Position numbers and translations under genes: made by a program
Shown: positions 25,907 through 34,366 of the stretch, one piece after another
Layout: the number at the start of each line of letters is the position of its first letter
Position numbering within the stretch: the first letter of the stretch is position 1
NCBI RefSeq assembly: GCF_013407935.1
Contig: NZ_JACBZU010000002.1
Coordinates: forward strand, 62,001 to 126,000
DNA from: Allomuricauda sp. ARW1Y1
GTDB taxonomy: Bacteria; Bacteroidota; Bacteroidia; Flavobacteriales; Flavobacteriaceae
Direction of reading: 5' to 3'
Length of the DNA: 64,000 nt
Notes under the pieces: generated by a model
The model's database searches: none
Seen by the model: only the letters and a program-made list of their open reading frames with translations
What the model was told of the DNA's origin: nothing

Positions 25907-27397
25907 ATGCCGAACCCAAAGGAAGAATCAAAGTTTAGGGAAGACGAACATATTGTAGAAAACAAAGAACTCTCTATTACAGAAGCATTGATACCCGTTT
26001 TTGCCCTCGTGGGGATGCTGGCCTACAATGTTTTTGTTTTTGGGGATGACGCCCTAAGCGGTTCCAACCAATTCATCCTTTTAATGGGCGGAGCAGTCGC
26101 TGCCATTGTTGGTATTTTCAACAAGGTATCCTACGAACAGATGATTGCCGAAGTGGCCGAGAACGTGAGGTCCACCACCGGTGCCTTGCTCATCCTTTTA
26201 ATGGTGGGCGCCCTATCCGGAACATGGTTGGTCAGCGGAATTATTCCCGCGATGATCTATTATGGGCTACAGATTCTCAATCCTACCATATTTTTAGCGG
26301 CAAGCGTTATTATTTGTGCGATTATTTCCATTGCCACGGGCAGTAGCTGGACCACAGCCGCCACCGTAGGCATTGCTTTGATCGGGATTGGTGACGCACT
26401 GGGCATTTCTTTGGGAATGACGGCAGGTGCCGTGCTTTCCGGTGCCTACTTCGGGGATAAGATGTCCCCCTTAAGTGATACGACCAACTTGGCTCCGGCG
26501 ATGGCCGGAGGGGATTTGTTTTCCCACATTCGCTACATGACCTATACCACGGTCCCGACCATTGTAGTCACCTTAATTGTCTTTATCATTATTGGCTTTA
26601 CGTTGGATACCTCAGGTGTTGCAGATACCAGTTCATTATTGAACAATATTGGGTCTACCTTCAACATCAACGGATGGTTGTTCATTGTACCCTTGGCCGT
26701 CATCGGAATGATCGTAAAAAAAGCACCACCATTAATGGCTTTATTGGTGGGAACTTTGTTGGGCGGCCTCTTCGCCCTTATTTTTCAACCGGATATTGTG
26801 GCCAACATTGGCGGAGGAACTGCACTCAACTTTGAAACAGGCTACAAAGGTATCTTGAATGCGATAACCGTAGATACCGAGATTGCCACCAGCGACCCAG
26901 CCTTGAACGATTTGTTCTCTTCCGGGGGAATGTCCGGTATGCTAGGCACCATCTGGCTGATTGTTTGCGCCATGGTATTTGGGGGTATTATGGACGGTAT
27001 TGGTGCTTTGGAGCGTATCACGGAGTCTCTGCTAAAATTGGCCAAGACCACTTTTGGACTGTTCGCAAGTACGGTGGGCAGTTGTTTGGCATTGAACGTT
27101 ACAGCTTCCGATCAGTATCTGGCCATTGTAGTGCCCGGAAAAATGTTCGCTAAAGCATATGAGGAGCGTGGGCTGGCCCCAGAAAACCTGAGCCGTTCGC
27201 TGGAAGATTCCGGGACCGTAACTTCTGTTTTGGTGCCTTGGAACACTTGCGGAGCTTATCACAGTGGGGTTTTGGGCGTTGGTGTTGGCGAGTATGCGCT
27301 CTATGCCATTTTCAATTGGTTGAGCCCGTTCATGACCTTGTTGTTTGCCGCATTCCGAATCAAGATCAAGCAACTGGCCACTACTGCGGCTGAATAA
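25907..27397 (+). CDS. nhaC: NhaC-family Na+/H+ antiporter
   Basis: A 496-residue membrane protein with about 12 hydrophobic segments. Hallmarks are ATGSSWTTAATVGIALIGIG near residue 145, GDKMSPLSDTTNLAPAMAG near 185 and NVTASDQYLAIVVPGKMF near 395. NhaC proteins exchange Na+ for H+, and some members exchange malate or lactate. It lies 71 bases after the PLP enzyme on the same strand, and the two probably share a transcript; some linked NhaC-like carriers move organic products of the adjacent enzyme, which is a speculation here. Confidence 0.9.
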   Translation: MPNPKEESKFREDEHIVENKELSITEALIPVFALVGMLAYNVFVFGDDALSGSNQFILLMGGAVAAIVGIFNKVSYEQMIAEVAENVRSTTGALLILLMVGALSGTWLVSGIIPAMIYYGLQILNPTIFLAASVIICAIISIATGSSWTTAATVGIALIGIGDALGISLGMTAGAVLSGAYFGDKMSPLSDTTNLAPAMAGGDLFSHIRYMTYTTVPTIVVTLIVFIIIGFTLDTSGVADTSSLLNNIGSTFNINGWLFIVPLAVIGMIVKKAPPLMALLVGTLLGGLFALIFQPDIVANIGGGTALNFETGYKGILNAITVDTEIATSDPALNDLFSSGGMSGMLGTIWLIVCAMVFGGIMDGIGALERITESLLKLAKTTFGLFASTVGSCLALNVTASDQYLAIVVPGKMFAKAYEERGLAPENLSRSLEDSGTVTSVLVPWNTCGAYHSGVLGVGVGEYALYAIFNWLSPFMTLLFAAFRIKIKQLATTAAE

Positions 27398-27544
27398 ATT
27401 TAAATTCTACATTTTTAATTAAGCCAGATTCTTTGAGGAGTTCTCAATGTGACTAGCTCATATTTGTGACAACCTTAATAATGACAACGTTTTTTTAGCA
27501 CATAGTCACAGCTTATCCAGTCATAAGAAATAGAAATTTTTAAG

Positions 27545-27576
27545 TTGGTGTAAGCCATCAAACCGCCCTATTTTTG
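27545..27576 (+). promoter_or_regulatory. Promoter of the peroxiredoxin gene
   Basis: TTG at 27545-27547, 21 bases, then a perfect TAnnTTTG (TATTTTTG) at 27569-27576. The ATG follows at 27607, giving a leader of about 20-25 bases. Confidence 0.6.
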
Positions 27577-27606
27577 CAGCTCGAATTTTATAAAAACATC
27601 CAATAA

Positions 27607-28251
27607 ATGACTTTAGTAGGAAGAAAATTTCCAAGTATTGAAGTAAACGCTATCGACGAATTGGGCGATACGTTCAAAATCAACATTGTAGAAAAAGCCA
27701 AGGCCGAGAACAAGAAAATTTTGTTGTTCTGGTACCCAAAAGACTTCACTTTTGTATGTCCTACCGAGCTTTTTGCATTTCAACAAAACCTAGCCGAGTT
27801 CGAAAAACGAAATACCATCGTCATCGGAGCTTCCTGTGATACGGCGGAGGTACATTTCGCATGGTTGAACACGGAAAAGGACAATGGCGGTATCGAAGGC
27901 GTTTCATACCCACTTGTATCTGACAGCAACCGAAACCTGGCCAGCGCATTGGGCATCTTGGACATTATGAAGGAGGATTTCAACGAAGAGACCAACTCTG
28001 TTGTGGTAGAAGGCGACAATGTGACCTACAGGGCCACCTATTTGATCGATGAGGAAGGAACGGTATTCCACGAAAGCATCAACCATATGCCCTTGGGAAG
28101 AAACGTGAAGGAATTTTTGCGTTTGGTAGATGCCTATACCCACGTACAGGAAAAAGGCGAGGTTTGTCCTGCCAACTGGGAAGAAGGAAAGGAAGCCATG
28201 AATGCTGACAGAGCAGGTGTTTCCGAATATTTGGCCAATCACGTAAACTAA
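27607..28251 (+). CDS. Peroxiredoxin, AhpC/Prx1 type
   Basis: A 214-residue two-cysteine peroxiredoxin that reduces hydrogen peroxide and organic peroxides. The peroxidatic cysteine is in DFTFVCPTELFAF near residue 49 and the resolving cysteine in GEVCPANWEEG near 180, so it is a typical 2-Cys enzyme with both residues intact. It is followed 6 bases later by a thioredoxin-like protein that could serve as its reductant. A second peroxidase, Tpx, lies 0.65 kb downstream. Confidence 0.95.
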   Translation: MTLVGRKFPSIEVNAIDELGDTFKINIVEKAKAENKKILLFWYPKDFTFVCPTELFAFQQNLAEFEKRNTIVIGASCDTAEVHFAWLNTEKDNGGIEGVSYPLVSDSNRNLASALGILDIMKEDFNEETNSVVVEGDNVTYRATYLIDEEGTVFHESINHMPLGRNVKEFLRLVDAYTHVQEKGEVCPANWEEGKEAMNADRAGVSEYLANHVN

Positions 28252-28257
28252 TGTCCC

Positions 28258-28572
28258 ATGGTAGTAGAATTGGATAAAGACAATTTGAGCGAGGTCATTG
28301 CCAACAACGAGAACGTAGTGGTACAGTACAGTGCGTCTTGGTGCGGCAATTGCCGAATAATGAAGCCAAAGTTCAAAAAAGAAGCCACTTTGAACGAGAA
28401 CGTAACCTTTGTAATGGTCGATGCCGAAAAATTTCCGGAATCCAGAAAACTAGCCAATGTGGACAACTTGCCCACATTTGCCGCTTTTTCCAAAGGAAGC
28501 CTAAAAAATCAGGTGCAGACCAACAAATATGATGTTTTAAAAGACTTGATCCATGAAATTGCCCATAATTAA
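28258..28572 (+). CDS. Small thioredoxin-like protein
   Basis: A 104-residue thioredoxin fold. The active site is WCGNC (ASWCGNCRIMKPKFKK near residue 25), a variant of WCGPC; replacement of Pro by Asn should alter redox potential. The cis-proline is in NLPTFAAF near 74. Its place between a peroxiredoxin and a small conserved protein suggests that it recycles the peroxiredoxin. It overlaps the next gene by 20 bases. Confidence 0.9.
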   Translation: MVVELDKDNLSEVIANNENVVVQYSASWCGNCRIMKPKFKKEATLNENVTFVMVDAEKFPESRKLANVDNLPTFAAFSKGSLKNQVQTNKYDVLKDLIHEIAHN

Positions 28573-28810
28573 GCAATTGGTCAATTTTGCCGAGGAGCAT
28601 GACGAGGATTATTTGCAGGAAACTGCGGACACCTTGGAGAGTGTATGCGAGGTTGCAAGCCTCAAAGACGAGGAGTTGGACATGATCGGGGAACTGATCT
28701 CCAATTTGTACGGCGCCCTTGAAGTCTCGAACGAGATCAAAAATGGCACTCCCAAAAAAGAAGCCCTTAACGGTTTTATGTCCAGGGTTCTCGGCTCCAT
28801 CGACAAGTAA
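28553..28810 (+). CDS. Conserved small protein linked to peroxiredoxin (DUF6952-like)
   Basis: An 85-residue, mostly helical, acidic protein without membrane segments. I recall a small Flavobacteriia family (DUF6952) in this gene position, but the assignment rests on memory and context. The start overlaps the thioredoxin gene by 20 bases, and a strong terminator follows 28 bases after its stop, so it is the last gene of the peroxiredoxin operon. No catalytic motif is visible. Confidence 0.75.
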   Translation: MKLPIIKQLVNFAEEHDEDYLQETADTLESVCEVASLKDEELDMIGELISNLYGALEVSNEIKNGTPKKEALNGFMSRVLGSIDK

Positions 28811-28838
28811 CGGACATTGTTGTAAACGTTGAAATAAG

Positions 28839-28873
28839 AACCTTCCCGTAACAGACTTCGGGAAGGTTTTTTT
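28839..28873 (+). terminator. Terminator of the peroxiredoxin operon
   Basis: AACCTTCCCG (28839-28848) pairs with CGGGAAGGTT (28859-28868) around a 10-base loop and is followed by T residues to 28873. Confidence 0.88.
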
Positions 28874-28875
28874 AG

Positions 28876-28883
28876 TATTTTTG
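28876..28883 (+). promoter_or_regulatory. Candidate -7 element for tpx
   Basis: TATTTTTG matches TAnnTTTG exactly, directly after the upstream terminator and 22 bases before the tpx ATG. No clear -33 element was found because that region overlaps the terminator stem. Confidence 0.45.
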
Positions 28884-28905
28884 ATTCCAAATCAAAACTG
28901 CGACT

Positions 28906-29412
28906 ATGGCAACTGTAACATTAAAAGGAAACGAATTGCATACCTTGGGAAACCTTCCCGGTAACGGCACCCAAGCACCCAACTTTACATTGGTCAAAAA
29001 TGACCTGTCTACGGTAGAATTGTCCGACTACAAAGGACAAAAAGTAGTGTTGAACATCTTTCCAAGTATCGACACGGGAACCTGTGCCCAATCCGTGCGA
29101 CAATTCAATCAGGAAGCAGCGGAACTGAGCAATACCAAAGTGCTTTGTATTTCCAAAGATCTGCCTTTTGCCCAAGCCCGTTTTTGTGGAGCGGAGGGTA
29201 TCGATAAGGTGGAAACCTTATCTGATTTCAGGGACGGGAACTTTGGAAAATCCTATCAGGTAGAGTTTACCGATGGGCCATTGCAAGGACTGTTGTCCCG
29301 TTCCGTGGTAGTCGTCAACGAGGCTGGTGAGGTGGTCTACACCGAGCAGGTAGCCGAAACCGTGGACGAACCCAATTACAAAGCAGCCTTAGAAGCATTG
29401 ATGGATGCCTAA
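28906..29412 (+). CDS. tpx: Thiol peroxidase
   Basis: A 168-residue Tpx-type atypical 2-Cys peroxiredoxin that reduces peroxides, usually lipid or alkyl ones. The peroxidatic cysteine lies in SIDTGTCAQSVRQFN near residue 62 and the resolving cysteine in QARFCGAEG near 96, at the expected spacing. Length is normal. It overlaps the diacylglycerol kinase gene by 8 bases. Confidence 0.95.
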   Translation: MATVTLKGNELHTLGNLPGNGTQAPNFTLVKNDLSTVELSDYKGQKVVLNIFPSIDTGTCAQSVRQFNQEAAELSNTKVLCISKDLPFAQARFCGAEGIDKVETLSDFRDGNFGKSYQVEFTDGPLQGLLSRSVVVVNEAGEVVYTEQVAETVDEPNYKAALEALMDA

Positions 29413-29770
29413 AGAATCTTTTTTTAAAAACCGTGTAAAAAGCGTAGGATATGCCCTTAAGGGCATGTTACTATTGCTGCGGACCGAGTCCAGCATCCAA
29501 ATTCAATTTGTGATCGCTATTGTGGTTACCGCTTTCGGTTTTTATTTTGAGATTTCCCAAACAGAATGGACCATACAATTATTGGCCATAGGCATGGTTA
29601 TGGGTGTGGAAGGTGTTAATACGGCCGTGGAGAAAATCTGTGACTATATCCAACCCAATCTGGACCCCAAGATCGGTTTGATAAAAGATATTTCCGCTGG
29701 AGCCGTAATGATAGTGTCCATCTTAGCCAGCATTATAGGGTTGATCATCTATATCCCCAAAATCTTTTAG
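29405..29770 (+). CDS. dgkA: Diacylglycerol kinase family protein
   Basis: A 121-residue membrane protein with three hydrophobic segments. It belongs to the DgkA/undecaprenol kinase family, which phosphorylates diacylglycerol or undecaprenol at the inner membrane. The motif VEGVNTAVEKICDYIQPN near residue 70 corresponds to the EAINTAIE active-site helix; the start KSVGYALKGMLLLLRTESSIQIQ is also typical. It is translationally coupled to tpx by an 8-base overlap. Confidence 0.9.
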   Translation: MPKESFFKNRVKSVGYALKGMLLLLRTESSIQIQFVIAIVVTAFGFYFEISQTEWTIQLLAIGMVMGVEGVNTAVEKICDYIQPNLDPKIGLIKDISAGAVMIVSILASIIGLIIYIPKIF

Positions 29771-29797
29771 CAAAATCCAACACAAGGAGTAGCAACG

Positions 29798-29805
29798 TAA
29801 ATTTG
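29798..29805 (+). promoter_or_regulatory. Candidate -7 element for ftsK
   Basis: TAAATTTG matches TAnnTTTG exactly and lies 28 bases before the ftsK ATG. The -33 region is unclear. Confidence 0.4.
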
Positions 29806-29832
29806 TAACTTAGCCCCGCTTAAACAGAATTG

Positions 29833-32223
29833 ATGGCCAAAAAAAGGACAAAATCAAAAACCAAGAAAACTACCGATGCCCCAAAAAAGGTCTCGTTCAA
29901 GCTTTCCAAGCAGAACAAGATCATCTTTGGTAGTCTTTTGATCGTTCTGAGCATTGCGCTTTTCTTCTCTTTCATGTCGTTTTATTTTACTTGGCAGGAA
30001 GACCAAAGCATGTTGTCCCAATTTGCCGACCGCAATGCCCAAGCAAGTAACCTATTGAATAAATTCGGGGCCAACGTAAGCCACTTTTTTATGTACAAGG
30101 GCTTTGGTCTGGCTTCATTCGTATTTCCTTTTTTGTTGGCTATAACCGGGCTTTATTTATTTCTGGGGTTAGAGCTTAAAGGCTTGATATCCAAATGGAT
30201 TTGGGGATTGGTAGGCGTTATTTGGGGCTCGATTGCCCTTGGGTTCTTTGCCGCTGATTTTCCTTTGTTGGGCGGTCTAGTGGGCTACGAAATGAATGAT
30301 TTCCTTCAAGATTATACCGGTAAAATTGGGGTCTTCCTGATTTTAATATTCATTTTGATGGTAATTTTGGTGCGCCTGTTCAATTTTACCCCCGAAGGTT
30401 TTGCCAACTTCTTCCGCAGACAAAAACGACAGATCACATCGGAACTCAAAGGTGATGAAATTTCCAATCCGTCAATGGATTCCTCCATGGAGGACGACGA
30501 AAATCAGATTCCGCTGACCACAGAAGATACCATACCTGAAAAAATAGATACGTATACCCATAAAAAGGATATCCCTCCTTTGGATGAAGCAGGGCTCGAT
30601 GTCAATATTCCCGAGGAAGAAGAATCCGACATCGACCTAAAGGTTGAGACAACCCCGGTTGAGGAAGAGGAAGAAACTGACGCCAAAGCGGCCAAATTGG
30701 TAGAGGATTTTGGTGAATTCGACCCCAAACTGGAGCTGGGCAACTACAAGTTTCCCCAACTGGACCTCTTGGACGCACACGGCGCATCGAGCGGCATCAC
30801 CATCAACCAAGAGGAACTCGAGGAAAACAAGAATCGTATTGTAAGCACCCTCAAAAATTACAAGATCGGGATTGCACAGATCAAGGCGACCATTGGACCA
30901 ACGGTGACACTTTACGAGATTGTTCCCGAAGCCGGTATCCGTATTTCCAAGATCAAAAACTTGGAGGATGATATCGCGCTTTCCCTAGCGGCCTTGGGAA
31001 TCCGTATCATAGCTCCCATTCCCGGAAAGGGAACCGTGGGTATCGAAGTGCCCAACAAGAACGCAACCGTTGTTTCCATGCGTTCGGTTATCGCATCGAA
31101 CAAGTTCCAGAAGGCCGAAATGGAACTGCCCATCGCCTTTGGAAAAACCATCAGCAACGAAACCTTTGTGGTGGACTTGGCAAAAATGCCCCACTTGCTC
31201 ATGGCCGGTGCCACCGGACAAGGTAAATCTGTGGGATTGAATGCTGTGATTACCTCCCTGCTCTATAAAAAGCATCCGGCAGAGGTAAAATTTATCTTTG
31301 TCGACCCCAAAAAGGTAGAGTTGACGCTTTACAACAAAATTGAACGTCACTTTTTGGCCAAGTTGCCCGATTCCGATGAGGCCATCATTACGGACAACAC
31401 CAAAGTGATCAATACCTTGAACTCGCTATGTATCGAAATGGACAACCGATACGAGTTGCTCAAAACCGCCATGGTTAGAAATATCAAGGAATATAACGCC
31501 AAGTTTAAGGCCAGAAAGCTCAACCCGAACGATGGGCACAAGTTCCTCCCCTACATTGTACTGGTGATAGATGAGTTTGCAGATTTGATCATGACCGCGG
31601 GCAAGGAAGTAGAAACCCCCATTGCCCGATTGGCGCAATTGGCACGTGCCATCGGTATTCACTTGATCATTGCTACGCAAAGGCCATCCGTAAATGTTAT
31701 TACGGGAATCATAAAGGCCAACTTCCCAGCTAGGATTGCGTTTCGGGTGACTTCAAAAATAGATTCCAGGACTATCTTGGACGCCCAAGGTGCGGACCAG
31801 CTCATCGGTCGCGGGGATATGCTGTACACCCAAGGCAATGACGTAACCAGGCTTCAATGTGCCTTCGTGGACACCCCAGAAGTAGCCAAAATCACCGACT
31901 ATATTGGGTCGCAACGGGCCTACCCCGAAGCGCACCTACTGCCAGAATATGTAGGCGAAGAATCTGGCACAAGTCTTGATAATGATATTGAGGACAGGGA
32001 TGCCATGTTCCGCGAAGCTGCCGAGGTTATCGTGACCGCACAGCAAGGTTCGGCCTCCTTGATCCAGCGAAAACTGAAATTGGGGTACAACAGGGCTGGT
32101 AGAATTATCGACCAACTGGAAGCCGCTGGTATTGTAGGGCCTTTTGAAGGCAGTAAGGCACGGCAAGTGTTGGTTCCCGACATATACTCCTTGGAACAAT
32201 TATTGGAAAATGAAGCAAAGTAA
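29833..32223 (+). CDS. ftsK: DNA translocase FtsK/SpoIIIE
   Basis: Septal motor that pumps chromosome ends apart and activates dimer resolution during division. From the ATG at 29833 it has 796 residues (a TTG directly before would add one). Four membrane segments lie in residues 25-195, followed by an acidic linker (200-300). The RecA-like motor follows with Walker A GATGQGKS near 458 and LVIDEFADLIM near 580, and the gamma DNA-reading domain is at the C-terminus (LIQRKLKLGYNRAGRIIDQLE). The order ftsK, lolA-like, lptF/G-like is common in Flavobacteriia. Confidence 0.96.
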   Translation: MAKKRTKSKTKKTTDAPKKVSFKLSKQNKIIFGSLLIVLSIALFFSFMSFYFTWQEDQSMLSQFADRNAQASNLLNKFGANVSHFFMYKGFGLASFVFPFLLAITGLYLFLGLELKGLISKWIWGLVGVIWGSIALGFFAADFPLLGGLVGYEMNDFLQDYTGKIGVFLILIFILMVILVRLFNFTPEGFANFFRRQKRQITSELKGDEISNPSMDSSMEDDENQIPLTTEDTIPEKIDTYTHKKDIPPLDEAGLDVNIPEEEESDIDLKVETTPVEEEEETDAKAAKLVEDFGEFDPKLELGNYKFPQLDLLDAHGASSGITINQEELEENKNRIVSTLKNYKIGIAQIKATIGPTVTLYEIVPEAGIRISKIKNLEDDIALSLAALGIRIIAPIPGKGTVGIEVPNKNATVVSMRSVIASNKFQKAEMELPIAFGKTISNETFVVDLAKMPHLLMAGATGQGKSVGLNAVITSLLYKKHPAEVKFIFVDPKKVELTLYNKIERHFLAKLPDSDEAIITDNTKVINTLNSLCIEMDNRYELLKTAMVRNIKEYNAKFKARKLNPNDGHKFLPYIVLVIDEFADLIMTAGKEVETPIARLAQLARAIGIHLIIATQRPSVNVITGIIKANFPARIAFRVTSKIDSRTILDAQGADQLIGRGDMLYTQGNDVTRLQCAFVDTPEVAKITDYIGSQRAYPEAHLLPEYVGEESGTSLDNDIEDRDAMFREAAEVIVTAQQGSASLIQRKLKLGYNRAGRIIDQLEAAGIVGPFEGSKARQVLVPDIYSLEQLLENEAK

Positions 32224-32227
32224 CATC

Positions 32228-32875
32228 ATGAAGAAAAAAAACATCCTATTTGTAGCCTTGTTTACCCTTGGAATCCTTTCCTACGGACAAAATTCGGACA
32301 AGGCTAAAACACTGCTGGACGAAGTGTACAACAAAGTGCAGAGCTACGATAATATTTATATTGACTTTCAGTCTGTTTTGGAGAACACGGAAGCTGATCT
32401 AAAGCAAGAAACCAACGGAAACGTTACCCTTCAAGGTGAAAAATATCTGCTGAACTATTTTGGGGCCAAGCAATTGTACGATGGAAACAAAGTGTACACA
32501 GTGGTTCCCGAAAATGAGGAAGTCACCATTGAGGACGTAAACGAGGACAACGATACGGTGAGTCCTTCCAAAATGCTGACCTTTTACAAAACAGGCCATA
32601 ATTACCAATGGGATATTCTCCAAAATGTAGGCGGCAGAAAAATCCAGTATGTCAAGCTGATTCCCATCGATTCCAATACAGAGATCAAATCTATCCTTTT
32701 GGGCATAGATGCACAGACCAAGCACATCTACAAACTGATCCAGACCGGAAACAATGGCACCAAAACCACCATTACCGTTAATTCTTTCAAAACCAATCAG
32801 CCCATATCGAGGACACTGTTTACCTTTGATGAGCAAAAATACGAGGACAAAGGGTACTACATCATAAGAAATTAA
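32228..32875 (+). CDS. lolA: LolA-like outer-membrane lipoprotein carrier
   Basis: A periplasmic carrier that takes lipoproteins released from the inner membrane to the outer membrane. I choose the ATG at 32228 (MKKKNILFVALFTLGILSYGQN), which gives a normal signal peptide and 215 residues; the longer frame begins inside ftsK. The mature part is a half-barrel fold typical of LolA, with VTLQGEKYLLNYFGAKQLYDGNKVYTVVPENEE and a repeating strand pattern. It sits 4 bases after ftsK and 3 bases before the LptF/G-like gene, forming an envelope operon. Confidence 0.87.
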   Translation: MKKKNILFVALFTLGILSYGQNSDKAKTLLDEVYNKVQSYDNIYIDFQSVLENTEADLKQETNGNVTLQGEKYLLNYFGAKQLYDGNKVYTVVPENEEVTIEDVNEDNDTVSPSKMLTFYKTGHNYQWDILQNVGGRKIQYVKLIPIDSNTEIKSILLGIDAQTKHIYKLIQTGNNGTKTTITVNSFKTNQPISRTLFTFDEQKYEDKGYYIIRN

Positions 32876-32878
32876 GCA

Positions 32879-34366
32879 TTGAAAATACTTGACCAGTATA
32901 TACTAAGAAGATTTCTATACAACTTCTTCAGTTCCTTTTTCATCTTGATCGTCATATTCATTTTTCAAGGGATATGGCTGTTCATCGATGACTTGGCAGG
33001 AAAGGGGCTGGGCATGGTCATCATTGGCAAGTTCATTTTTTATTTTATTCCCACTTTGGTGGATAAGGTGCTGCCCCTTACGGTACTCCTCTCCTCCATC
33101 CTTACCTTTGGTACCTTTGCGGAAAACTATGAGTTTGCCGCCATGAAAGCATCAGGTATATCGCTGCAACGGGGGATGCGGAGCTTGATTGTTTTTGTGC
33201 TCTTTCTTGGATTGGTGACCTTCTTTTTTGCCAATGATGTAATTCCAAAATCGGAACAAAAAATGTTCAACCTGAGGCGGAATATTGCCAAAGTAAAGCC
33301 TGCAGCCGCCATTACGGAGGGTGTTTTCAGTGATTTTGAAGGAACTGCCCAAGGAATGAACATTAAAGTGGACAGAAAATACGGCGAGCAGGACCGCTTT
33401 CTGGACAATGTCATCATCCACAAAAAAACGAACCAAAACATCAACAATACCGTCATTAAGGCAAAAACAGGTGAGTTGATCAGTAGTGAGGAGTCCGACA
33501 TTATCCAATTGGTGCTCAAAGATGGCAATTACTACGAAGAGGTGATTCCGCAAAAGGCAGCAGAACGGCGAAAGCATCCATTCGCCAAGTCCAATTTTGA
33601 CACCTACACCATCAATATCGACATTTCTGAATTGAACGACCAGGATCTGGAAGAAGACCAAAACATCACCACCAACAAAATGAAAAATGTGGGGCGTCTG
33701 ATCAAGGATATTGACTCTCTTCGGGAAAACAATCTCGAAAAAGTGACGGCCTTCTCCAAAAACGTGGTCAACCGCATGGGAGCCTTCCCCGTGGAACCCA
33801 AAGTAGATTCCTTGGAACTTATTGTCCCAGAAAAGAAAACAGAAATCCAACAAGATACCATCCGCGACATTGATGTGTTTATTTCAAGTTTGCAACAATG
33901 GGAACAACTGCAGGTAGTTAAAAAAGCACAGAACGAAGTGACCAGCATTCTTAGTACGGTAAACGCTAAAAAGGATGAGTTGCAAAGCCGTTATAAATTT
34001 TACAACAGCCATATTTTATCGCTGCATCAGAAGTATGCGCTTGCACTTTCCTGCATTATCCTATTTTTTGTGGGTGCACCATTGGGGGCCATCATCCGTA
34101 AAGGAGGACTTGGGTTGCCCATGGTAGTGGCCATTATCCTATTTTTGGCCTATTATTTTATTGGGGTGTTTGCCGGCAACTACGCCAAGGAAGGCAATAT
34201 TCACCCGGCGATAGGCGCTTGGCTGCCCACTATGATCATGTTGCCGCTGGGCATATCGCTTACCCGACGCGCAACAGCGGATAAAGGATTGATAGGCTTT
34301 GGTCATTTTATCGACCGTATCAAAGCATTGTTTAAAAGGAAAAATAAAGAAGCAGAGGACGAATGA
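32879..34366 (+). CDS. LptF/LptG family permease (YjgP/YjgQ)
   Basis: A 495-residue membrane subunit of the ABC transporter that extracts lipopolysaccharide from the inner membrane. The N-terminal KILDQYILRRFLYNFF is the usual family start, and it begins at a TTG codon (32879), since no ATG exists upstream in frame after the lolA stop. Three membrane segments lie in residues 10-120, a periplasmic beta-jellyroll domain in about 135-385 and three more segments at the C-terminus. Whether this is the F or the G paralogue is not decided. The stop overlaps the ribB start (ATGA). Confidence 0.9.
   Translation: MKILDQYILRRFLYNFFSSFFILIVIFIFQGIWLFIDDLAGKGLGMVIIGKFIFYFIPTLVDKVLPLTVLLSSILTFGTFAENYEFAAMKASGISLQRGMRSLIVFVLFLGLVTFFFANDVIPKSEQKMFNLRRNIAKVKPAAAITEGVFSDFEGTAQGMNIKVDRKYGEQDRFLDNVIIHKKTNQNINNTVIKAKTGELISSEESDIIQLVLKDGNYYEEVIPQKAAERRKHPFAKSNFDTYTINIDISELNDQDLEEDQNITTNKMKNVGRLIKDIDSLRENNLEKVTAFSKNVVNRMGAFPVEPKVDSLELIVPEKKTEIQQDTIRDIDVFISSLQQWEQLQVVKKAQNEVTSILSTVNAKKDELQSRYKFYNSHILSLHQKYALALSCIILFFVGAPLGAIIRKGGLGLPMVVAIILFLAYYFIGVFAGNYAKEGNIHPAIGAWLPTMIMLPLGISLTRRATADKGLIGFGHFIDRIKALFKRKNKEAEDE

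Noticed and set aside
32144..32227. Longer start for the LolA-like protein
   Set aside because: It begins inside ftsK and would bury the signal peptide.
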